Of a stretch of 7,104 nucleotides of DNA, positions 1-5,116 are shown in pieces. Every line of letters starts with the position of its first letter. Positions within the stretch are counted from its first letter, which is position 1. The position numbers and the translations under genes are program-made. The notes beneath the pieces were generated by a model. The model saw only the letters and a program-made list of their open reading frames with translations, ran no database searches and was not told the DNA's origin. The stretch comes from CAXBCP01 sp963974055 (GTDB taxonomy: Bacteria > Pseudomonadota > Alphaproteobacteria > MPNO01 > UBA830): the NCBI GenBank assembly GCA_963974055.1, contig CAXBCP010000073.1, positions 1 to 7,104 on the forward strand, in the 5' to 3' direction.

Positions 1-205
1 CCGCCTTCGCTGCCGGTTTGGCCGCCGGTTTTTTGGCGGCCGTTTTCGCCGATGCGGCCTTGGCGGCAGGCTTTGCCGCCTTTTTCGCGGGCGCCTTTGC
101 CGCCGGTTTGGCGGCGGATTTCGCCGCAGATTTCGCGGGCGCCTTTGCCTTGGATTTCGCGGCGGGTTTTGCCTTGGATTTTGCAGTCGTTTTGGCCTGT
201 GCCAT
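1..205 (-). CDS. Lys/Ala/Pro-rich protein, N-terminal part (partial; possibly an extended CarD)
   Basis: The reading frame opens at an ATG at 205-203 and stays open to the left edge, giving 68 residues with the C-terminus missing. After MAQAKTTA the protein has an eight-residue period built from two K-x-x-A tetrads (K-S-K-A-K-P-A-A, K-S-K-A-K-A-P-A and so on). I count 20 lysines, no acidic residue, and otherwise mainly Ala, Pro and Ser. Such tails resemble histone H1-like and HU-type C-termini that bind DNA non-specifically, and this one is probably disordered. A purine-rich stretch (GAGAGTGAG) lies just before the start and may serve as ribosome binding site. The gene follows fdxA on the same strand after 300 bp. 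In many alphaproteobacteria that slot holds carD, the RNA polymerase-binding regulator, so a CarD with a basic N-terminal extension is my leading guess. The CarD domain itself would lie outside the window. A histone-like or other basic protein is the alternative. The frame and composition are seen directly; the identity is inference. Confidence 0.6.
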   Translation of the reverse strand, partial: MAQAKTTAKSKAKPAAKSKAKAPAKSAAKSAAKPAAKAPAKKAAKPAAKAASAKTAAKKPAAKPAAKA

Positions 206-505
206 CGCTCACTCTCAAATTCTGTTCAAAATGCCGGTGCGCATGAGACAAATTCATCCTCTCCCGCGACGATCGCCTGCAAACAGGCCGCGTCAGCGAG
301 GGTTCAAAATGGGATGAGAAATATCCGCCTGTCTATCCACCGGTCAGGCAATGCGCTTGTAGCACAAAATCAGGTGAAATAACAGCGTTTTAGGCCACGG
401 AACGCATGACCCGCGTTAAGTTCCGCGCTGGAGCGGAAACCGGTGGCGCGATAAAAGCGCGCCACCGCCGGGGAATACCCCTTACCGATACGGCAGATGC
501 CGCGA
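206..505. other. 300-bp intergenic region between fdxA and the Lys-rich gene
   Basis: I find no convincing gene here. The fdxA-proximal part (about 421-481) is packed with inverted repeats: a 10-bp perfect stem at 441-450/458-467, a small ttccgc/gcggaa stem at 421-426/433-438, and gggg-aata-cccc at 470-481. The other half, upstream of the Lys-rich gene, contains a 10-base direct repeat GTTCAAAATG at 224-233 and 302-311 and a short stem GCCTG-caaa-CAGGC at 275-288. On the minus strand each direct repeat contains TTGAAC, which resembles a -35 box, but I see no matching -10 box at the right distance. The region probably holds the fdxA terminator and the promoter of the next gene, though neither is proven. 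Confidence 0.6.
441..467 (-). terminator. Hairpin downstream of fdxA, possible terminator
   Basis: A perfect 10-bp inverted repeat (CGGTGGCGCG at 441-450, CGCGCCACCG at 458-467) encloses a 7-nt loop and lies about 40 bp past the fdxA stop on the minus strand. A second small hairpin (GGGG-AATA-CCCC, 470-481) sits between it and fdxA. No run of T follows the stem on the minus strand; the only T-rich stretch is the loop (CTTTTAT). It is therefore not a textbook intrinsic terminator and could instead act as an mRNA 3'-end stabiliser or a Rho-assisted end. Confidence 0.4.
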
Positions 506-844
506 TCAGGTGCCCTCGCCGGGGGCTTCGCTGAAATGTTCTTCGAATTTGTTCGGTTTGTCGCGCCATTCGTCCGCATCCGCGGGGGATTCGCCCTTGC
601 GCGTGATATTCGGCCAGATTTCGGCGAATTTACGGTTCACTTCGAGATATTTCTCGGAAACATCGTCGGTATCGGGATGAATTGCCTCAATCGGGCATTC
701 GGGTTCGCAAACGCCGCAATCGATGCATTCGTCAGGATGGATCACCAGCATGTTTTCGCCCTCGTAGAAGCAATCTACCGGGCACACTTCAACGCAATCC
801 ATAAACTTGCATTTGATGCACGCATCGTTGACGACGTACGTCAT
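506..844 (-). CDS. fdxA: Seven-iron ferredoxin FdxA ([3Fe-4S][4Fe-4S])
   Basis: A small cytoplasmic low-potential electron carrier of 112 residues. The first 55 residues carry the full Azotobacter FdI-type cysteine pattern: C9, C12, C17, C21-P, C25 and then C40-x2-C43-x2-C46-x3-C50-P. By comparison with FdI, C9, C17 and C50 would hold the [3Fe-4S] cluster and C21, C40, C43 and C46 the [4Fe-4S] cluster. The remainder (residues 56-112) is the usual helical C-terminal extension of this family, including E-V-N-R-K-F-A-E-I-W-P-N-I-T and an acidic end. Length is typical. The ATG at 844 is preceded by GGAG with a 6-nt gap (851-854 on the plus strand), which supports the start. In alphaproteobacteria fdxA is usually near carD, an S4-domain gene and the helicase. 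Here terB and a methyltransferase gene come between it and the S4 gene. The physiological redox partner cannot be told from the sequence. Confidence 0.96.
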   Translation of the reverse strand: MTYVVNDACIKCKFMDCVEVCPVDCFYEGENMLVIHPDECIDCGVCEPECPIEAIHPDTDDVSEKYLEVNRKFAEIWPNITRKGESPADADEWRDKPNKFEEHFSEAPGEGT

Positions 845-868
845 ACCGTTCTCCGTATCTGTCTCTAA

Positions 869-884
869 CAGGCGTTTCCGCCTG
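869..884 (-). promoter_or_regulatory. Stem-loop with GAAA loop in the fdxA leader
   Basis: On the minus strand the sequence reads CAGGCG-GAAA-CGCCTG, a perfect 6-bp stem capped by a GNRA-type tetraloop, ending 24 bp before the fdxA ATG. An alternative pairing AACAGG (867-872) with CCTGTT (886-891) overlaps it. It could be a 5'-leader structure of fdxA or the transcript end of terB, which stops about 100 bp upstream. No T-tract follows it, so a terminator role is less likely. Confidence 0.35.
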
Positions 885-983
885 CCCTGTTTATCCTCAC
901 GGCCTTACACCGCACTTATGATTGGCCAACGTAGTATTTTTTAAGGCACCGACCAACAACTTTTATGGACGCGTAAACCGCCC

Positions 984-1454
984 CTATTTCGCCGCGTCCA
1001 GGCGGGCGCGCACCCGCGACCGCGCAATGCCGCTGTCCCTGTCGTCGACATAAACAAGCCCGGCGATCTGGCGCATCAGGGACGCTTCATGCGCCTCTAC
1101 GAGCGCGTCGGCGTAGACCACTTCCCACAGCATTTCCATCAGGTGAACGCGTTCTTCATAGGAGAACCCGTCCTTGATGGTGCGGGTGAATCCCAGAAGC
1201 TGCACCGAATGTTCCACCTGGTGCTCCGCCGCCTCGATCAGCGCATGCGCTTCGTCGTGCTTCAGGTCGAACCGGTTTTCGCACAGCCATTCGATCCGCT
1301 GGCGTTCGTCGGCGCCGAACTCGGCATCCGCGGTCGCGGCATAGACGAGCAATACAGCGGCGGCGAGATGGAACTCGTCCGGGGTGTGGCCGCCTTTGTC
1401 ATCGCTGCCGGCGGCTTTTTTGCCTTCGAAGAAGGACTTAAATCGATCAAGCAT
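984..1454 (-). CDS. TerB-family (tellurite resistance TerB-like) protein
   Basis: A 156-residue, predicted soluble, mostly helical protein. It has the TerB-family layout of two related acidic helical motifs: A-D-A-E-F-G-A-D-E-R-Q-R-I near residues 42-54 and A-D-A-L-V-E-A-H-E-A-S-L-M-R-Q-I near residues 115-130. Between them lies E-E-R-V-H-L-M-E-M-L-W-E-V-V-Y (100-114), and a conserved-looking end D-R-D-S-G-I-A-R follows. In the TerB family these acidic residues are thought to bind metal; the wider role is signalling or stress response at the membrane and is poorly defined. No other ter genes are present, so a tellurite phenotype should not be assumed. The ATG at 1454 is chosen because M-L-D-R-F is a natural family N-terminus. 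The frame is open for 39 more codons, but those residues look non-coding (Cys/Arg-rich). No clear Shine-Dalgarno site is visible. It is divergent from the DUF938 gene and lies upstream of fdxA on the same strand. Confidence 0.8.
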   Translation of the reverse strand: MLDRFKSFFEGKKAAGSDDKGGHTPDEFHLAAAVLLVYAATADAEFGADERQRIEWLCENRFDLKHDEAHALIEAAEHQVEHSVQLLGFTRTIKDGFSYEERVHLMEMLWEVVYADALVEAHEASLMRQIAGLVYVDDRDSGIARSRVRARLDAAK

Positions 1455-1558
1455 GACGCGTCGTATCACAGGACGGCAGCACCGGCAATTGTCTCCCGGG
1501 TCGGAAAACGCCGGCCCGCGCAGGTGCGCCCGGCCGGCGAGTCGGCTATGGTCGGGCC
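1455..1558. promoter_or_regulatory. Divergent intergenic region terB / DUF938 gene with a GC-rich hairpin
   Basis: Both flanking genes must have their translation signals, and probably their promoters, in these 104 bp, but I see no good -35/-10 pair in either direction. The prominent feature is a composite inverted repeat at 1509-1539. Its outer 8-bp stem is CGCCGGCC (1509-1516) with GGCCGGCG (1532-1539), and the inner 4-bp stem is GCGC (1518-1521) with GCGC (1526-1529). It ends 19 bp before the methyltransferase ATG, so it would sit at or near the 5' end of that transcript. Confidence 0.45.
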
Positions 1559-2179
1559 ATGAACACGCCATCGGACAAAGCCCGTCACTTCCCCGCCACC
1601 GCCCGCAACCGGGAGGTCATCGCCGCGGTCCTCGAACGTTACCTGCCGGCTGCCGGCACGGTGCTCGAAATCGGCAGCGGCTCCGGCGAACACTGCATAT
1701 ATTTCGCGGGGCTTTTCCCGCATCTGGACTGGCAGCCCAGCGATCCGGATCCCCTGAATATCGACAGCATCCAGGCCTGGATCGACGCGGAACCGGCGGA
1801 CGCGCCGAATATCCGCGCGCCGCTGGCGATCAATGCGTCGGATGTGGTCCTGCCGCTGGATTCCGCCGATTTCATGATCTGCACAAATGTGATCCACATC
1901 TCGCCCTGGGATGCGACACAGGGCCTGATGCGCAATGCCGGCGCGCTTCTGCCGCCGGGCGGCCATCTGTACCTATACGGTCCGTACAGGATCGGCGGCG
2001 CGCATACCGCCCCGTCCAACGAGGATTTCGACCGGTCCCTGCGTTCCCGCAACGAGACCTGGGGCGTGCGCGACATCGATGCGGTCTGCGCCGAGGCCGA
2101 AAAGAACGGCCTTGCCTTCGTGGAACGGGTGGAAATGCCGTCGAACAACCAGTCGGTGATATTCCGCAGGACCGGCTAA
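1559..2179 (+). CDS. DUF938-family SAM-dependent methyltransferase-like protein
   Basis: A 206-residue class I SAM-dependent methyltransferase-like protein of the DUF938 (METTL26-like) family; substrate unknown. Visible landmarks are an N-terminal A-R-N-R-E-V-I (15-21), the SAM-binding motif I L-E-I-G-S-G-S-G-E-H (36-45), W-Q-P-S-D (58-62) near the end of the second strand, N-V-I-H-I-S-P-W (110-117) in the motif IV position, P-P-G-G (132-135), G-P-Y (141-143), R-N-E-T-W-G-V-R-D (164-172) and the C-terminal P-S-N-N-Q-S-V-I-F-R-R (194-204). Length is normal for the family and no key motif appears lost. The start fits the family N-terminus, though the ribosome binding site is weak; a nearby ATG at 1548 is out of frame. 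The gene diverges from terB. Its TAA (2177-2179) overlaps the TAG of the oppositely oriented S4 gene (2176-2178), leaving no intergenic space. Confidence 0.88.
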   Translation: MNTPSDKARHFPATARNREVIAAVLERYLPAAGTVLEIGSGSGEHCIYFAGLFPHLDWQPSDPDPLNIDSIQAWIDAEPADAPNIRAPLAINASDVVLPLDSADFMICTNVIHISPWDATQGLMRNAGALLPPGGHLYLYGPYRIGGAHTAPSNEDFDRSLRSRNETWGVRDIDAVCAEAEKNGLAFVERVEMPSNNQSVIFRRTG

Positions 2180-2457
2180 CCGCCGGATTCTTCCCCGATT
2201 TCGGAATAGAGTGCCTGGGCTTCCGGCGCGGGACCGCGACGGGTCCCGAGCCCCTCGATCCGCACAACCCGGACCTCTTTTGCCTTCGGGAAGGTCAGCA
2301 CGTTGCCGACGCGGACGATGTAATGGGCTTTCCGGACGATATCGCCGTCGACCCGGACCCTGCCCTTCGCGCAAACCCGGGTGGCGAGGCCGCGGCTCTT
2401 GAAAAACCGGGCATGCCAGAGCCATTTATCGAGCCGTATGCCGTCTTCGCCGCTCAA
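2176..2457 (-). CDS. Small RNA-binding S4-domain protein (Hsp15/HslR-like)
   Basis: A 93-residue cytoplasmic protein made almost entirely of one S4 RNA-binding domain. R-L-D-K-W-L-W is at residues 8-14, followed by A-R-F-F-K-S-R-G-L-A and the loop-strand signature G-R-V-R-V-D-G-D (32-39), then V-R-V-G-N-V-L-T-F (48-56). Hsp15/HslR relatives bind rRNA or stalled 50S-peptidyl-tRNA complexes; the exact target here is not established. The start codon appears to be TTG at 2457-2455: no in-frame ATG precedes the conserved RLDKWLW, and the TTG overlaps the helicase TGA in a TTGA junction. This suggests translational coupling to the helicase. The C-terminus converges on the DUF938 gene with a 4-bp overlap. 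In related bacteria fdxA usually follows this gene directly, but here it is displaced by about 1.3 kb. Confidence 0.9.
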   Translation of the reverse strand: MSGEDGIRLDKWLWHARFFKSRGLATRVCAKGRVRVDGDIVRKAHYIVRVGNVLTFPKAKEVRVVRIEGLGTRRGPAPEAQALYSEIGEESGG

Positions 2458-5009
2458 GAAAACTTCAGGTCCTTCAGCTTCGCGAAAGGCGAATTTTCAT
2501 CGATGGGCACGGATTTTTCGGGCTTTCCGGATCGTTCCGGCTTCGGTTTTTTCTGCTGTCCCGGTTTTTTCCGCGGCGGCCGCGATTTCCGGGCCTGTAC
2601 CGCCTGCGGCTTCCGGCGGCCTTTCCATTTCCAGACCAGCACGTCGTCGACCGCCTCGGCAACATAGCCCAGGGCTTCGAAGACCGGGCGCGCCGCGTCC
2701 ATCGACAGACCCAGCAGGTTGAGCTGGGCGGCGCCGATATCCATCTTTCCGGCGCGGGACTGCTTTTGCAGGTCGATCGCGATACGGTCGAGAACGTCGA
2801 TACGCACCGCCCGGCCGCCGAGCTTGCAATACCCGCAGGCTTCGAGAAAATCCTCGGGAAGATCGTCGCCCGCCGGCACCGTCACCAGACCCGCCGCCGG
2901 CGGCGGCGCGGTTTCGCGGCCGCTGTATATCGTCCACAGCATTGCGCGCCACTGCACGGCTTTCGGCTTTACCAGCGCCGGCACGAACAGCGTCTCCGCC
3001 CCGATCCGGATACCGCAGGCGCGCAGCGCAGAGCGGTCTTCCTTCGACAATTCCCGGACCTCCGCGCTCACCCGCTGGCGCGGCAGCGAGCCAAGCCCTT
3101 CGACAACCTGATAGGCGATACCGCGTGCGACGCCGCTGAGATCGGCCTGACGCAGGGTCATCAGCCGTTCCAGCGCATCCGTCATCTGGGCCGTCACCCA
3201 GGCGACCAGGCGCTTGCGGATGCGTTCGCGCTGTTCCGCCGACAGGTAGTCGTTCGCCAGCACGGCAACCCCGGGCGACACGATATCCGGTCCTTTTTCC
3301 AGCCGCGCAACAGCGGCGCCGGCCCAGTTCAGCGCGCCGGTGTGATCGACCGAAAATACGGGGTCGGGCGCGGCGCACAGGGCATCGACACGGGCATCGA
3401 TTTCGCTGCGAAGCGCCTTGTTCGCCGCGGCCATGAGCGCGCGACGGCCCTCGGCCTCGGAATTGACATCGGGAATGAACCGGAACCCGTCGAGATGGCC
3501 GACGAATTCGCCTTCGACGACAACATCGCTGTCCGCCCCCACGACGGCCAGCAGGTCATCGCGGTCCTTCATGCGGGAAAATGCCGTCGCGCGGCGGTCA
3601 ACAAATCGTTGTGTAAGACTTTGATGCAATGCATCCGAAATTTTATCCTCTAATTCGCGCGTGCGCACCTGCCAGGTTTCCGCATCGCGCAGCCAGTCGG
3701 CACGATGCGAAATATACGTCCATGTCCGCACATGGGCGATCCGGGCCATCAGCGTATCTATATCACCATCTACACGGTCGAGCTGCGCAATCTGCGCCGC
3801 CACCCAGTCGGTCGGCAGGTTGTCGCCGTCGGTCAGTTCCGTGAATATCCGCGACAAAAGACCGGCATGCACATCGGCCATGGTTTTGCGGAAATCGGGA
3901 ATCTGGCAGATATCCCACAGCAGCCGGACGACATCGGGGGTCGATGCCCGGTCTGCGATCGTGCGGTCGCGCAGAAGGTGACCGAGGGCGATCTTGTCGT
4001 CGGCATCCCGGGCGCGCATCAGCTCGGCGCGCGGCGGCGGCATTTCGAGCGATTTCTGCAGCCCGAGCCCCGACCGGAAATTGAGGTCGGAATTCCGCCA
4101 GTAGACCCCTTTGAGGGTATCGAACGTGTGATCCTCGATCGCCGTGATCACGTCCGGGTCCAGGGCGCCGATTTCGGCAATCGGCCCGAACGTGCCGTCC
4201 GACAGATGACGTCCGGCCCGGCCCGCGATCTGGGCCAGTTCCGCGACCGACAGCTTGCGGTAATTGCGGCCGTCGAATTTCCGCAGGCCCGCAATCGCCA
4301 CATGGTCGATATTCATGTTCAGGCCCATGCCGATGGCATCGGTCGCGACCAGGTAATCGACCTCGCCGCCCTGATACATTTCAACCTGGGCGTTGCGGGT
4401 ACGCGGACTGAGCGCACCCAGCACCACCGCCGTTCCGCCGCGCTGGCGGCGCATCAGTTCGGCGATGGCGTAAACCTCGTTGATCGAGAAGGCGACGATC
4501 GCGCTGCGCCGGGGCAGGCGCGTGATCTTGCGCGGCCCGACATAGCTGAGCCGAGACAGACGCGGCCGGCTGGTGAATTCCGCTTCGGGGATCAGGAGCT
4601 GGATCAGCGGGCGGATCGTCTCCGCCCCGAGGAAAAGCGTTTCCTCGCTGCCCCGCGCGCGCAGCAGCCGGTCGGTGAAAATGTGGCCCCGTTCAGGGTC
4701 GGCGCACATCTGGATTTCGTCGATCGCCAGAAATTCGACATCCAGGTCGAGCGGCATGGATTCGACCGTGCAGATGAAATACGCCGCCTTCGGCGGGATT
4801 ATCTTTTCCTCGCCGGTGACCAGGGCGACCCGGGCGGCGCCCTTTTCGGCCACGACGCGGTCATAGTTTTCACGCGCCAGCAGACGCAGCGGGAACCCGA
4901 TCATCCCGCTGGCATGACCGAGCATCCTGTCGATTGCGTAATGCGTTTTGCCGGTATTGGTGGGGCCCAGAACGGCCGTCACGATCGGCCTTTGTTCGAC
5001 ACCTGACAT
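2454..5009 (-). CDS. SUV3-like ATP-dependent RNA/DNA helicase (MgpS-type), superfamily 2
   Basis: A cytoplasmic superfamily-2 helicase of 851 residues, related to mitochondrial SUPV3L1/SUV3 and alphaproteobacterial MgpS. Motifs in order: Walker A G-P-T-N-T-G-K-T (15-22), P-L-R-L-L-A-R-E (40-47, motif Ia), Walker B D-E-I-Q (97-100), F-L-G-A-E-T (126-131, motif III), Y-L-V-A-T-D-A-I-G-M-G-L-N-M (219-232, motif V) and Q-I-A-G-R-A-G-R (260-267, motif VI). The long middle and C-terminal portions match the family's usual size. A Lys/Arg/Pro-rich tail occupies about 794-833 and may bind nucleic acid, followed by a short end S-P-F-A-K-L-K-D-L. I start it at the ATG at 5009 because the motif I strand follows in the usual place. 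The frame opens 26 codons earlier (5087), but that stretch overlaps the htpG promoter. No clear ribosome binding site is seen. The stop overlaps the S4 start, so the two form a unit. Family role: RNA unwinding or turnover; the substrate is inferred. Confidence 0.92.
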   Translation of the reverse strand: MSGVEQRPIVTAVLGPTNTGKTHYAIDRMLGHASGMIGFPLRLLARENYDRVVAEKGAARVALVTGEEKIIPPKAAYFICTVESMPLDLDVEFLAIDEIQMCADPERGHIFTDRLLRARGSEETLFLGAETIRPLIQLLIPEAEFTSRPRLSRLSYVGPRKITRLPRRSAIVAFSINEVYAIAELMRRQRGGTAVVLGALSPRTRNAQVEMYQGGEVDYLVATDAIGMGLNMNIDHVAIAGLRKFDGRNYRKLSVAELAQIAGRAGRHLSDGTFGPIAEIGALDPDVITAIEDHTFDTLKGVYWRNSDLNFRSGLGLQKSLEMPPPRAELMRARDADDKIALGHLLRDRTIADRASTPDVVRLLWDICQIPDFRKTMADVHAGLLSRIFTELTDGDNLPTDWVAAQIAQLDRVDGDIDTLMARIAHVRTWTYISHRADWLRDAETWQVRTRELEDKISDALHQSLTQRFVDRRATAFSRMKDRDDLLAVVGADSDVVVEGEFVGHLDGFRFIPDVNSEAEGRRALMAAANKALRSEIDARVDALCAAPDPVFSVDHTGALNWAGAAVARLEKGPDIVSPGVAVLANDYLSAEQRERIRKRLVAWVTAQMTDALERLMTLRQADLSGVARGIAYQVVEGLGSLPRQRVSAEVRELSKEDRSALRACGIRIGAETLFVPALVKPKAVQWRAMLWTIYSGRETAPPPAAGLVTVPAGDDLPEDFLEACGYCKLGGRAVRIDVLDRIAIDLQKQSRAGKMDIGAAQLNLLGLSMDAARPVFEALGYVAEAVDDVLVWKWKGRRKPQAVQARKSRPPRKKPGQQKKPKPERSGKPEKSVPIDENSPFAKLKDLKFS

Positions 5010-5048
5010 GGGTGCAGGATGGCGTTGGAACGTGCGGCTGGCAAGGGG

Positions 5049-5077
5049 TTGAAATAGTGGCCGCCGCACAACATATT
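5049..5077 (+). promoter_or_regulatory. Candidate htpG promoter (TTGAAA-N17-CATATT)
   Basis: TTGAAA at 5049-5054 and CATATT at 5072-5077 are separated by 17 bp, matching the housekeeping sigma factor layout (5/6 and 4/6 matches). Transcription would begin near 5084, leaving a leader of roughly 30 nt with AGGAAA at 5103-5108. The GTTGAAA box also resembles a heat-shock sigma-32 -35 element, but the downstream part does not fit the alphaproteobacterial sigma-32 consensus at its usual 17-18 bp spacing. No CIRCE (HrcA operator) repeat is present, and the leader is too short for a ROSE-type thermometer. Confidence 0.45.
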
Positions 5078-5116
5078 CCGGCAGCATTCAGAAATTCAGC
5101 ACAGGAAACCGAACCG

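Noticed and set aside
1..205. CRISPR-like or satellite repeat
   Set aside because: The repeated units are codon-periodic (24-bp multiples) within an open frame, with no spacers, so this is coding repeat rather than an array.
18..317. 99-codon plus-strand open frame rich in Ala and Phe
   Set aside because: It is the complement of the Lys/Ala repeat (AAA/AAG read as TTT/CTT). The minus-strand frame starts cleanly and matches a known type of basic tail.
370..579. 69-codon minus-strand open frame overlapping the fdxA end and the hairpins
   Set aside because: It overlaps fdxA out of frame and runs through the inverted repeats; no ribosome binding site or recognisable protein.
1455..1571. 39-codon N-terminal extension of the TerB-like gene
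   Set aside because: The residues are Cys/Arg/Pro-rich, overlap the GC hairpin and the DUF938 start, and lack any TerB similarity.
1384..2667. 427-codon plus-strand open frame spanning the DUF938 and S4 genes
   Set aside because: It is an alternative frame of the methyltransferase gene, with Arg/Pro-rich low-complexity translation and no homology-like motifs.
3705..5006. 433-codon open frame on the plus strand inside the helicase gene
   Set aside because: It is antisense to the helicase motifs and its Arg/His/Asp-rich translation looks like a complement shadow; no start signals or recognisable domain.
5010..5087. Helicase start 26 codons upstream at 5087
   Set aside because: The extra residues are not family-like and would place the start beyond the candidate htpG promoter; the ATG at 5009 fits the usual distance to Walker A.
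4934..5116. N-terminal extension of htpG by 61 codons
   Set aside because: The added residues do not resemble HtpG, overlap the helicase gene and precede a good ribosome binding site placed for the ATG at 5117.
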